From Chrysaora quinquecirrha (lineage: Eukaryota; Cnidaria; Scyphozoa; Semaeostomeae; Pelagiidae), in assembly GCA_014526335.1 (NCBI GenBank), contig JACTAT010000013.1, positions 507,690 through 571,689 of the forward strand: a DNA stretch of 64,000 nucleotides, read 5' to 3'. The translations under genes were made by a program, and so were the position numbers. Under the pieces are notes generated by a model. It was not told the DNA's origin. It worked only from the letters and a program-made list of their open reading frames with translations, and did not search any database. Positions 43,501-56,400 of this stretch are shown piece after piece (within the stretch, counting starts at the first letter, position 1; each line of letters begins with the position of its first letter).

Positions 43501-46500
43501 AATTGTGCATTTTATGATACAAGCATGAAATTTGGCACAAGTACAGAGTTTGATGCGCTAAACAAAATGAGAAACAGACCCAACTCAGAAAATGGCCCCG
43601 AAAGCTATTTTTAGACTGGGGTACTTGGGCCCAGCCCCCACAGAGTTTCCTTCTATAACTTGGAAACTATTTGCGATGCGCAGCTGAAAGTTAGTGCAGT
43701 TACATATTTTTATATGCTTAATACAAGGAATAACAAATCCATTCAAAAAATTCCCCCGAAAGCTATTTTTAGACTGGGGTACTTGACCCCAGCCCCCAAA
43801 ACATTTTAGACAGGGCATTTTTGGCAACATTCTAGCACACTGGGTAACCGGAAATTTTAAAGTAGTTTTGGACTCTTTGGTGGTTGGTGGTCATTTTAAG
43901 ACTTGGGAACATTCTGGCAAATCAATGGTTGTGACGTCATCGATGACGTAGAAAAGTTACGGTCAGTGAAAATCTGACTTTTGAATTTTGTGTTCTTAAT
44001 GATATGGTCGGAAAGAACATCTCAAATGGAGCAAAAAATTATAAAACATTAATTCGATTTGGCTTAATACTCAGAAGTTATTACGATTCGAAATTTGTGT
44101 GACGTCATCAAAACGCAAAACTGATATCTTGAGTCTTAACCGTTTCGTGCATAAATCTTTCTTTTGATGTGTTCAGCGTTACTTTTAGGATAAAAGCATC
44201 ATGTTCTCGGTCACGTACGCTAATTTTTGTCATTTCAAACCTTAAATTACGAAGAATGCTCGTTAATTTCAATTGCCATGCAGCTAGGGTTCCGAACTAC
44301 TATGAATGTTGAAAAAGATGCAAAAGATAAAACATTTTCTGCTTACTTTCTCTGAGAATGCTAATATGATTGAGCTAGATAGATCTATGCATTAAAAAGT
44401 GGATCTCAAGGTAATCATATACCAAAAATAGGGGCACTGCTTACAAAAGTTGAACACGCGCAGTTTGATACATGGTCACTTGGTTAGGAAGAATGCTCAA
44501 AGAAAGAGGGGAACTGCCATTGAGGGTTGAGTTTCATTGCATAGACGAAACCCCATATCATCAATAGGTATGTCCATTTCAGTCGACAAGATTGGCGAAA
44601 GACAAGAAGAAATTGCGCAGCCACTTGCCAGCTACTTGCGATTGCTGAAATGAACTGGAGCGAATTTTAGCGAAGCCAATCGACCGATTCAGTTTTAGTT
44701 CAATATTTCGGCAACAAAATTTGTGCCAGAATAGGAGCCACAAGCCAGATAATATCTGAATCTGCGAACTTACCCTATAAATCCTATTCAGCCTTTTTCT
44801 TACGTTTTTTTATCATTATCATTCAGTGCTCGTCTCTGCTATTATTGGAGAACTCATCCCACAAAGCGGCACTTACAAAGTTATACATTTGTCAACGTAA
44901 CAACTTGCGAACTGCGTCTCTCACCTTGAAGCTCTAAAAACGTAATCAAAATTCTTTGCAAAAGTCAATTCAAATAACTTATCGATTACTGTTATTGTAA
45001 TCTTGTATAAATCTCTGTATTATGCCTATTAAGACTGATTAAAAGTGGCACACTTCGTAGATTCGTACTTTAGCACGAAAGTGAACGGATTTTTCTGTGT
45101 TTCGGACGAACCGTAGTATTTGAATTCCCCTCCAATCCACCACCAAGCCTGGTTTCCAAACTAGCAATATCCGTGCCTATGCCTTCGCCTACTCCTATGC
45201 CTTTGTAATAGCGCTAGTCTCCAGCACGCACAGCCTCGCTTGCATGCGTACATTTTTACTTCTTTTACTCTCATTCATTTTAACATTTCTTTACTTTACG
45301 CATTTAGATTTCAGTAGCTATTGTCGGCATTGTTTGTTTTACATTTGCGAAAGGAATTAATCGTTGTCGTTAAGTATGAGTAACTGTAATTGTAAAGATT
45401 TGCGGCCGCAGCATTCGCGCAACAGCCAACATTACCTTGCGTTGCCTTTACGCATCTTAAGATCTATCGTAGCGACAAATAAACCGCCTGTCGCTAGCAA
45501 TATTCTTCTTACACTTACTTTACCGCTCATAGGCTAGTATATAAGAAAGTATCCATCTTAAGTTAAGTCAGTTGTGAAACTCACCAGTACACGCGGTGCT
45601 TGCGAAAGACCGTGTTGTCGTAGTACTGTAACTACTTGCGAATGTAAAGTTATAGCTTCTTTGATTATCAAGATTTGTGTTTGTAAGAAACATTTCTTGG
45701 TGTATTCCCTGTTTTATTGGCCTACCGCTCAAGAAATCCTGCCTAGGAAGAACAACTCCTCACACCTTCATCTACACCTTCGCCTGTGCCTATGCCTTGG
45801 CCTACAACAATGCCTTCATCTACACATACACCTGTTCCTATGCCTTTTCCTATGCCTTTGCCTTCGTCTACACCTGTGCCTATGCCTTGGCCTACAACAA
45901 TGCCTTCATCTACACATACACCTGTTCCCATGCCTTCGCCTATGCCTTTGCCTTCGTCTACACCTGTAGCGATTCCTTCGCCTACACCTATGCCTTCATC
46001 TACACCTACACCTGTGCCTATGCCTATGCCTTCGCCTATGCCTTTGCTACATCTACACCTACGCTGGTGCCTGTGGCTATGCCTTCGCCGATGCCTACAC
46101 CTATACCTATGCCTTAGCCTAGACCTATGCCTTCACCTACACATACACCTGCTCCTGTGCCTTCGCCTATGCCTTTGCCTTCGTCTACACCTGTGCCTAT
46201 GCCTTCGCCTACACCAATGCCTAAATCTAGATCTACACCTGTGTCTACGCCTATGCCTTCGCCTATGTCTTTGCCTATACCTATACCTGTTCCTTAACCT
46301 ACACCTGTGCCCTCATCTACACCTACACTTGTTCCTATGCCTTCGCCTATGCCTTTGTCTACAACTTATCGACATAGGTGTCTGCCGTCTTCTCGAACAT
46401 TTACGGCTACATATTTCAAATTAAAGACCGTGGTCATAAAAAAGCAATTCACTCTATCTGGCTCAATCATATTACCATTCTCAGAGAAAGTAAGCAGAAA

Positions 46501-47493
46501 ATGTTTTATCTTTTGCATCTTTTTCAACATTCATGATAGTTCGGAGTCCTAGCTGTATCGCAATTGAAATTACGAGCATTCTTCGTAATTTAAGGTTTGA
46601 AATGACAAAAATTAGCGTACGTGACCAAGAACATGATGCTTTTATCCTAAAAGTAACGCTGAACACATCAAAAGAAAGATTTATGCACGAAACGGTTAAG
46701 ACTCAAAATATCAGTTCTGCGTTTTGATGACGTCACACAAATTTCGAATCGTAATAACTTCTGAGTATTAAGCCAAATCGAATTGGTGTTTTATAATTTT
46801 TTGCTCCATTTGAGATGTTCTTTCTGCTCATATCATTAAAAACACAAAATTCAAAAGTCAGATTTTCACTGACCGTAACTTTTCTACGTCATCGATGACG
46901 TCACGACCATTGATTTGCCAGAATGTTCCCAAGTCTTAAAATGACCACCAACCACCAAAGAGTCCAAAACTACTTTAAAATTTCCGGTTACCCAGTGTGC
47001 TAGAATGTTGCCCAAAATACCCTGTCTAAAATGTTTTGGGGCTGAGGTCAAGTACCCCAGTCTAAAAATAGCTTTCGGGGGAATTTTTTTGAATGGATCT
47101 GTTGTTCGTTGTATTAAGCATACCAAATATGTAACTGTACTCATCTTCAGTTTCGTATCGGAAATAGTTTGCAAGTTATAGAAAAAAATATTTTTTGGGC
47201 TGGGGGCAAGTACCCCAGTCTAAAAATAGCTTTCGGGGGAATTTTTTTGAATGGATCTGTTTTTCGTTGCATTAAGCATATTAAAATATGTTACTGTACT
47301 CATTTTCAGTTCTGTATCGTTAATAGTTTTTGAGTTATAGAAGAAAAAGTTTTTGGGGATTGGGGTCAAGTACCCCAGTCTAAAAATAGCTTTCGGGGCC
47401 ATTTTCTGAGTTGGGTCTGTTTCTCATTTTGTTTGGCGCATCAAACTCTGTACTTGTGCCAAATTTCATGCTTGCATCATAAAGTGCACAATT
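43501..47493. mobile_element. 4 kb long-inverted-repeat (foldback-like) element
   Basis: Left arm 43501-44385 is the inverted complement of right arm 46449-47493. Shared landmarks: aagcatgaaatttggcacaa, ccgaaagctatttttagact, and tgcaaaagataaaacatttt. Within each arm a ~165-base subunit (gggtacttg..ccccgaaagc) is repeated, twice on the left and three times on the right. The 2 kb core has no recognised transposase; it contains a possible TATA (tatataag near 45538) and a hexamer minisatellite. Target duplication not resolved. Confidence 0.75.
45755..46370. repeat. Hexamer minisatellite (CCTNNN)n
   Basis: Built from hexamers such as cctatg, ccttcg, cctaca, ccttca. A higher-order unit (ccttcatctacacataca then cctgttcc) is visible. 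Because the period is a multiple of three, several frames stay open on both strands (Met-Pro/Thr-Pro, Leu-Cys-Leu, Ala-Tyr-Phe, Gly-Val-Asp), and phase slips at about 46040. I do not regard any of these as a gene. Confidence 0.8.
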
Positions 47494-47636
47494 TGACTCC
47501 TAAGCGATTGCACTAAACATTTATATTAATGAATTTGCTTTGGCCGCAATAGTCTTTGAGTGCTTCGGCAGTTAGAAAGTTTAAAATATTTAAACATTAC
47601 TTTCTTGTTTTTAACAACGATGTATAATAGGCAGTT

Positions 47637-47770
47637 AAGCCTTGGCCAAACGATCAAACGTTATTTGTAAAACATTTTCAATTTGTTTGGCCAAACGTTT
47701 AAATATTGCTTGATGAGCCAATTCTCAATGTTTGACAATCAATGTTTGATCGTTTGGTCAGGGACTTAGA
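47637..47770. mobile_element. Short MITE with (C)CAAACGATCAAAC termini
   Basis: Begins cttggccaaacgatcaaac and ends gtttgatcgtttggtcaggg, about 130 bases. Same terminal sequence family as repeats at 35213, 38287, 15113 and 58290. Confidence 0.68.
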
Positions 47771-47845
47771 CCTGTTTCTTAACAATGAATTCCACCACAG
47801 TCACAATAAAATCGGTTAATCATATCACTTCGCATCATGTTGAAT

Positions 47846-47900
47846 TACATCACATCACATCACATTACATCACATCACATCACATCACATCACATCACAT
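47846..47900. repeat. (CATCA)n microsatellite
   Basis: A pentanucleotide catca/cacat array with a few substitutions. Confidence 0.85.
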
Positions 47901-50900
47901 AAAAACATTACATATTACATATATCACACTGGATCAGAAAATATATCAATAGAATCAAGTGCATGAAGTTGAGAAATGCATATTACATATACCCCTAAGT
48001 ATTTTTTCAAATGAACAACAAAAAATACGAAAAAGCCAAATCTAATGACAAAAAACTGATTTTGTACAACATAAAAGTTAGGTATTAAAAGTAGCCCATA
48101 GAGGCAATTAATTCTAACTTCAACGCACGTTTTCTTGCGGTTAAAACTTTTTAGGGAAAAACCGACGTATAGTAGTGTATATTTTTGTGTTTCAAAATCT
48201 AAAAAGCATGAGATGAGAACGGCATCGAGCTCTTAAGATTGTCGGTTTTTTATTAGAAGCCAATAACTACAAAAAAGTTAACATTTCGTGAATTTTTAAC
48301 ACGTCTACTAAATATCAAATGGTACCTAGTATCGATAGTCCCAAAGAATATTAGAGAAGTGACGCAATAATATCAAATACCAATTCAAATGATCAAGTTT
48401 TCCAAACAAGGCAAACAATTACGGTTGATACTGTGACGACTGATTGGTTATTCTCCTTATCTGAGTAAGAATGTCTGTGACAATACGTCTTATTGAAAAA
48501 AATGGAACCGCTAAAAAGAAATCGGAGATCCTCCAAATTTCCAACATTAGAAAGTGACAAAATGCTTTAAACTTTTATAGGAGCACGCACCTTTTCTACC
48601 TATCTAGCTATAAAATTTGAAAACTAAAGGAGTAGATTTGGTAAGACGGTCAGACCGAATGAAATTTTCGGAAGAATTGGTTCCGGTAGCTACAGTTGCA
48701 ATCAAAACACGTCGCTAAAATTTACCTTAGCTAAAATTTTCCCATTTTCAAAATAGACAGACCTATGTTACAAAGGTACGATGTACCGTTTTACTGATAA
48801 ACCGGTTTACCAATATTCTTGTAATGGTTATGAATAAGCGTTATAACGGAAACACCGCTCCTTACGCTTTCCTGAAGATCCTTAAGTTCTTTACAACTCA
48901 GAAACGTTAATACAATACATTAATGTGTGCATGACTAAATGCATTTAAAAATGGGTTATCATGAAATCAAAAGCTAAAAAGTACAAAAAGCAGGGAGATA
49001 CAGCTGTTCTATAACACGTATGGAGACAACAGAGGCAGCTCATGTTACGATTCGCAACAGAGCTGCTTACATTGAATTTTGGCGCATTTACGACACAGAA
49101 ACACTAAGGGGCTCAAAAGTACGACGTAAAATCTGTATGGAGCTGTCGCTCGTTTATAATCTGCAGAATTAGCGTTTGGGCAATATAATTCAGCTAGATT
49201 TATATGATTTTAAACCAGTCGCTGATGTTTAATTTGTTAAATGATTAGTTTATTAGATCTGAATCTAGCCTTGGAACATCAATTTAATATAGGAAGATTA
49301 AGAATGAAATGATTCTTTCTTACTCGACGTCTTAACGAGATGTGACTTAAAATACCAAACTAATTAAGAAGAAATTCAATATTCCCAGGCTACCCAAACT
49401 TTATCAAATTGTGTGCATGAACGAATGGTTTGAAATATAGGAAAAACTTTTAAGAATGCCTTTCTAGTACCCATAAATACAATCTAAATTTTTTACCTCT
49501 AGTAATCCCGAGCTCTAATTACCCTATCCCCAAACGCTTAACTCATCCCATATCTTGTTACAAATGGCTTAAACCACACAACAATCAAGAAGACGCGGAG
49601 TTATTCTTAATAGAGGAACTGTTATCAAATAGACCTACGTGATTCTATTCTCAGATGTCAATTTAAGAATTGAAGAGATTCAATATTCCTTCATTTTACC
49701 ATCTTTTAAAAGTAACATCTCTAGCTAGAATCTAGCTACGTTACCGAAAGTTAAATACAAGAAAAATCTAAACCTTAATATAAAAAAGTCTGGAATGAGC
49801 TAATGGGGAAGCTAATAGGGAATTGTAGGTTGCATGCCTCACCGTGCCTGTCAGTTTACGCTGAGACAGAATGCAATTTAATGAGTTAATTGGGAAAGGG
49901 TTTGCTTATTGATTTAGCTTCTTTCCGTGACGAGTTTATCATACGGTCATGAAATGGACAGAATTTGCTCTAATTTGCCTTGCCCCTTACTTGAAAGGGT
50001 CGAACCTCCAGTACGCCCGTTCTTATGTGCATGCTGTTTGCCAAGCTACTGTATAGCTTCCACGCAGAGGGTTCAGCGGGAAAACAAATTTCCTTCTAAA
50101 CATCAAACAATGGGTTGTGATGCTTGCTATTTTAAATTTACCCAGTCTCCACTCCCCATTTTGGGTTTATAAGGAAACACATGCATTTGCTTCACACTTG
50201 CGCTGGAACAGTTCTGCGGGGTGTACAGAACTTTCTTTGCAATCGTAATGAACTCACCAATTTTTGTCAGACTCGTTAAACCGAAGCCAGCTTCACGTAG
50301 ATCAATATACCTACTTGTCGTATATTTTTTATAACTTTGGCCATGGAAGGTACGAAAACGCGAAAAATTAAGAAGCAGTTCTGAAAATGCTATTGCCGAT
50401 TTATAGTCAAGCTTGGTAGAAAGATAACATATCAAAAATCATGAGATCCTGCACAAAATGGCTGAATTCTGTAACAAGTATAACTGGTAAAAATTGTGGC
50501 CAAATTCAGAATTACAATTTAGGGACATCTATAAACGTGTTCTCTCCAGAAAATCCCATCCCACAGGCCAGAAACGAGTACCCAGGGTACTCGCTCTGGA
50601 ATATCAGTCTGGGGACCCAAGCTAGTGTTCCACATCATAGCTACATGAAGCTGCCCTAAAGCCCCGACCTGCGTTGTCAAATAAAACTGTTTTTCACTGC
50701 GTGTTCGAAAAATTAACTGCCCCTAAGCTTTAGGGCATATTGTTTTGATACATTTTTTGTAGACTTCGCAACTGAAACTAAAAAACTTTGAACAGCTGTA
50801 GAACGAAAAACAGAATTTGAAAGCTTCTTCGTCACCAGATGCAAGGTTTCAGAGCCTATACTTTCATTATAGCCTGGAAAAAGGCCAATGCCATTCTGAA

Positions 50901-52268
50901 AAATACACACTCAGGCCACATTGACACCAGAAGTTGCTTTCTGCTGAATATAGACACACTTCGTTGTTCGATACCCTGTTCGGATTGAAATCCCGCCATA
51001 GTAAGTGCTAGCTATTGGGTGAACGAACGAAGGTTATCATTGATGCTCCATCTTTTCTACTTTTTCCATGTAAATCTTGTTGTAACAACTACAACTTTCA
51101 TTGGATGTCTTTCCAGGATTACGCAGTGAATCACGATTGGCAACCACTCTTAAGTAAACTTGTACGCTTTTTGCTATACAGACACTGCCATTCTACGATG
51201 ATCCCCTTCTTTCAAGTCTCCTTGACAGAAACGTTTTGCTTGCATGCAAGGTAAGCCACCTCTTTGGGATATCTCCTTTACGATGCTTGGGGTCTTTCTG
51301 ATCCTCTTAAGTCAGGCATTATCTAACTTCTGACAATAAGAAGCTCGAAATCCAACTCACAGGTCTTGAATTCATTAGTTTCCCTGTTAATGAATAAACT
51401 CTTTTGCCTGAAAAAAGCTTTCTTCCACCTGTAAAAATTTTCCTCAAGACACAAAGAGATTAGTATTAAATTATTCTAAACCCCAATTACAGCTCACTGA
51501 GGTTGCAGAATGTGAACGATGCCGTCGTCGCGCAAACGTACAGTAAAACTCCCTGCAGCGGGTTATCACCATAATTAATTTACTTGAATGAATTCATTCG
51601 GAAAATGCATCGTGTTTATGCCAGGAGTCTATAAATAGAGACCAAAACTGGCCCCTCAGCTAGGATTTTTTTCTAGAAATATCTTCACTGAAAGCTGGTT
51701 CTTTAGCAGTGACATGCAAAACATTCCTAAAAAACCTAGATCCTAACATCTACATTAGTCCAGAGATGATCAGTGGTATAGTTAAGAGTTTCCCTTCAAC
51801 AGCTTGGCGAATGCGTACAGAAAAACAAAGGAAAGAAGACATTGTATTCCTCATCAAGAATTTTACAGCAAATGTTCACTCAAGATCTTGGTATAATGCA
51901 AAAACTCTGCAAACCCTCAAGAGTTAGGAAAACAACGAAGACGACAGAAATTCGGGTGTTTGTTTGCAAGTACACGAGGTATTTACATGTCTACTTGTAC
52001 GGTCACAGATAAACCATACCGCTTACCTTCAACAAGAACTCCTGTTACTTACCAAAAGGAAAGCAGCAGCAATGTGATACAGGTACCTACCTTCGTAGGA
52101 GTTTCTACGAATAACCATTTACCTCTGAGAAGAATTCCTTTGCGCGACTATGCACGCAAAAGCTGTAATCAAGGTGTTGTTATTTTGATTAATTTTTTAA
52201 GACAGAAGTGCACATCAATTTAAGGATGATCAATTACCTGGAGAAGACATCTTGTATCATTCACTGCA
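47901..52268. other. Gene-free intergenic stretch
   Basis: Several short open frames occur (for example 49927-50172 plus, 51709-51927 plus) but none shows a domain, a splice-linked neighbour or codon-like composition. No repeat family seen elsewhere in the window was recognised. The 3' UTR of the SR/RRM gene should occupy the top of this interval. Confidence 0.4.
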
Positions 52269-53406
52269 TCACACAAACTCTACTGTAATCTCACTGTCAT
52301 CTACCACGACCCTAAGAAAAGAGAAATCCCAATTAAAATATAAGGTTTAATTTAAATTTCTCGATAGCGTTTTGCAAGCATCAAAATCATCATTACGAAC
52401 ACGAGTTGTCAAGACTGGTTTCTTATTAGGCATTCAATTGAGCATGATAAGAAGTATCAATCGCAAAAAATAGAATAATGTTGTTTACCTGTTAAACTTC
52501 CTTTTACAAGCCGCAGCACTTTCTGCCTTTGCATAAGTGACTAGAGCTTTATGTCGTGAATGTGAAATCTTCAAAACCTAAACAAAAGTACATAAAAAAT
52601 TCAAAGTATTAAATGCCATAAGTACAAGAAAAATGCAAGTATTGAAGGACAAGTGCAAGAAAATACAGAGTGTTAATCATGATGACATTAATAAGCAAAT
52701 TATCACGAACGCTAGCCAGGTTCATGAGAGCAAGAGATATATAAGCCGCATATTTATAACATCTAAGCAAACTTTCTTCAGAATACATTTCAATTTTCTG
52801 TTATAATCAAAAGAAAGGGGTCAGCCAAAAGTTCTACCATCAGTTTTCAGCCAAATGAAGGCACTTGAATATAAGAAAAACCTCTACATCTTTAGTGTTC
52901 CTCGTGTGTTTACCTTCATGTGCTGACCTTCAACTGAATAATTGCTTTCAAATTCGTTAATTACATGGAAAGTCCTATAAACTATCAATGGAAATTCCCA
53001 GTGACACATGCCACTATAAGGAAATTTCAATGCAAGGTGAAAATCGCTGAAAATTGTGAAAATTTAGATAGATGCGATGATGCATTAAAGACAAGCATAA
53101 AATCTACAATTCAAAATAATACAACTTCTGTTTATAAGCCATTAGTAACAATTTCTACTCCGAGACTCATTGGCAATTGGTAATAGAATTTAGATTACTC
53201 ACATCTATTTTGCCAATTTCAGCCATCAGAACTTTCAATTTACGTTCCGTAGTTGCAGGGGATAGATTTGATACCATAACTCTATTGCTACTATTGCTCT
53301 GTTTTTTCTCCGATCTGCTGCTGTCAGTTTTCGATGGTCTTTCACTGCTTTTAGTGGAGTCTCTCTTTGATCTTCTCTGTGACGATTCTGGACTGGCATT
53401 AGGTCT
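52269..53406 (-). CDS. RRM-encoding terminal exons of the SR/RRM gene
   Basis: Exons 53203-53406 (68 codons), 52489-52577 and 52269-52311 encode a linker (SPESSQRRSKRDSTKSSERP) and an RRM: beta1 RVMVSNLS, helix TTERKLKVLMAEIG, beta2 IDVLKIS, beta3 HKALVTYA, helix AESAAACKRKF, beta4 SEITVEFV, immediately followed by the stop at 52269-52271. The RNP1 position is atypical (no aromatic K/R-G-F/Y core), so RNA contact may be non-canonical. Confidence 0.85.
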
Positions 53407-56400
53407 CTAATAAAGAAATTTTAAATATAAAGCAAGTTTAGCAAGTTTTAAAGTTACACTTGTGTCCTGCAGAACAATTGAAATTTGAGGTGATATGACT
53501 TATGACGAGTTTTAAGATTCGGTATTGCCGCTCCGAAGCAATCATCGTGCAATCAAATAGTTAACGTTTCCAATTTAAATGGGATTAGCTTCCGCAAGCG
53601 CACGGTTAAGTCACTTGACCATCTTTTCGTGATCTTCGGCAGGGTTGTATTAGTGAAGATTAACAGAGGGATTTTTGACAAAGTAAAAAATCTAAAAGGA
53701 AAAAAATCTGTTTATTTCAGCTGTGAAAATGGGACCCGCCATCAATTACAAATATGGTTTTGAGAGACTGTTTGCTTTTCCTTGATCCTGACTTAGCCTT
53801 GAAATGTTTCAGTAACAGAAGGATACGTGTGCAACAATAATTTAATGACGGGATTCCCAAGCATCGCCTACACTGGAAAGGTAATTTCGCTCAATAAAGC
53901 CATTCCTCCCAAAATAAACATTCGGTCTTTAGGAATTGCTTGCTTAAACTTGTGTGATTCTTACTTTCCGTTGCTGACATTAATAAGCAGCGAGAAAATT
54001 GTATGATAGATAAAAAAGGAGCAACAACAATAAATGATTTGCTGAGTAGCAACAAATGAAAAATTCTAAAAGTTGCCTACCCTAGAAAGACTTGGTCTTT
54101 TCTCCTCTTCTTGTTCAAACCGTTCCTTTTCATCCTTTCGCTTTTTTGGCGGTCTATCTCTTTCATAATCCCTGTCTCTTTCATCTTTTCTATCAAATTC
54201 CCTTTTCTCTCTTTGGCTTCTGCCTTCTCTTGGAGGTCTTTGATCTCTGGGTGCATCTCGTTGGTCTCTTACTTCTCTTTGATCTCTTGCATCTCGTTGG
54301 TCTCTCATTTCTCTTTGGTCTCTTATTTCTCTTTGATCTCTTATTTCTCTTTGATCTCTATACTCCCTTTGTTCTCTAAAATCTCGTTGTTCTCTAGGAC
54401 CCCTCTGATCTCTTAGCTCTCTTTGATCTCTGAAATCTCTCTGATCTCTGAACTCTCTCTGTTCCCTCTGACCTCTTGGCTCCCTCTGTTCCCTTGGCTC
54501 TCTCTGTTCTCTTGGTTCCCTTTGGTCTCTCGGTTCTCTGCGCTCTCGTGATTCAGAATAATGAGATCTTTGTCGATTATTATCACGGGCAAAAAATCTT
54601 CACGATTTTGTCCACGAGGTCTATCTCCCATTCTCATTTGATCCTTTGAACGATCTCTATCTTTGCTATCATTGCGTCCGTCTCTATATCTGCCCTGATC
54701 TTTGTTAGCTAACCTTTCGCGCGACCTTCCAGGCGACAAGCGTCTCTCGGCCTGCCGATTCTCTCGATACCTCTCTGAGGAACGTGTTGGCCTTGATTTA
54801 GGTTTAGGTGCAGACTCTCTTGAAACTTCTGGTGAGAACGATCTTGAACGAGATCTTGATGGTGACCGTGATGGTGTACGGGATCCCCAGGAGCGCGATG
54901 GTGACCTTGAAACTGAGCGTGATGGAGTCCGAGAGACGGATCTGGATAAGGACCTGGACAAAGATCTTGAAACAGAGCGAGACCATGATCTTGATCGTGA
55001 TCGCGAACGAGACCCAGATCTGCTGCTGTAATAGCTTCCACTTTCATCACTGTATCTTCTCTTTTAGTTTTGTGCAAAGCAGCAGTTGCCTACATCGACA
55101 AGCCAAACAGTAATCAATAATTAATTCAAGGATGTTACACCATCCCTACAACAAACTGACTGCTTAGGACAAAAATCCAATATATACATCATTTTATATG
55201 TGTCATTGATTTCAAGAAATTTAATATGAATGTTTGAACTTATGATTTCGGGAAAATGAATCTAAATCTAAAAACTTTTGAGAATAAATTCCAAAGTTAT
55301 TCGGAGTTAAATGAAGCATTTCGCTTACGATGCTATTCACCCGATGCATCCTGAGCCTAGTATGCTGAAGTTATTTGTCTCAAAATATCGAAACATTTTT
55401 CTGGGCTAACGCTCAAAAGATAAGGGTCTTAGGGCCTTTTAACTTGGTTTTTATTTTACTTCGGAACAAACTAACTTTGAAGTTATGTTGACAGTCGTGT
55501 TATAAAAGTTTAAGAGAAAATACGTACAGCTTTATGCGATGACTCTCCAATTTTGTAAATTTGTTTCTTTAAATTTGGATCTTGCTGCAACATCTCTTGT
55601 TGTTGCTGAAGCTTCAGTTGTTCTTGTTGTCTTAATAATTGCGCCTCGTATAGTTTTCTACTCATTTGTTGCTGCTGTTGCTGTTGTTGTTGACTGGCAA
55701 CAGCTGCCGCAGTTGGCTGTCCTGGGAAACCTGGTCTGATCTGCATACCATTCTGAACCATATTGGCAGCAAATGCCATCCTCTGTTGCATTCCACCAGC
55801 TGGACCTTGGACAACAGCACCGACAGGTCGTACTCCTACTGCCTGATTCGCATATGATGCCCTGACAAGACTGCCTTGCTGTGGATTCTGCATGCCAACG
55901 AGTTGCGCTGGATTTTGCTGAACAATGATTTGACCAGAAGGTGCACGAACAAGCTGAAGTTGAGGGCTCATTTGTGAGCCAGGCGGTCTCTGTATCATTA
56001 ACTGACCTTGAAGTTGCTTTTGAGCAGCAAGAGCCTGTGCCTGAGCAGCGGCTGCCTGAGCAGCGACTCCTTGCTGAGAAAACTGTGCTTGGGCTTGCAA
56101 TTGTTTCTGTTGTAATTGTTGAAGCTGGAGTAACTGTGCCTGCTGGGGTGTCTGTTGTACTTGAGGGCGAGGCTGAACAGCTTGTAATTGTTGTTGTTGT
56201 TGTTGTAATACTTGCTGTGGTCTGACTTGTTGAGCAAGGGGAGATTGTTGAGCCATAACAATACCAGAATTAACAGCAGGCTAATAAAGGTAAATCAATA
56301 AGATAAGATGAATATATTCTTGGTATGGCATAATACAGAATGACACTACCCGGAACCTATTCGGCTACAAGGTGGATCTGCGTGCTTATCAGCGATAAAC

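Noticed and set aside
45000..45130. Solo retroviral-type LTR
   Set aside because: A tataaatc and a poly(A)-like context suggested it, but no paired repeat, TG..CA ends or primer-binding site could be shown.
45574..46424. Long overlapping ORFs (Met-Pro, Leu-Cys, Ala-Tyr rich) as genes
   Set aside because: They are products of one hexamer repeat read in different frames; phase slips near 46040 and no frame has splice or domain support.
51709..52223. Two plus-strand ORFs as small genes
   Set aside because: No domain, no signal peptide, no splice link and no paralogue; the second overlaps the SR/RRM gene 3' region only by chance.
54092..55113. Plus-strand ORFs over the RS exon
   Set aside because: They are antisense shadows of the SR/RDQRE repeats, rich in Leu/Phe/Ser only because of the complement of Arg/Glu codons.
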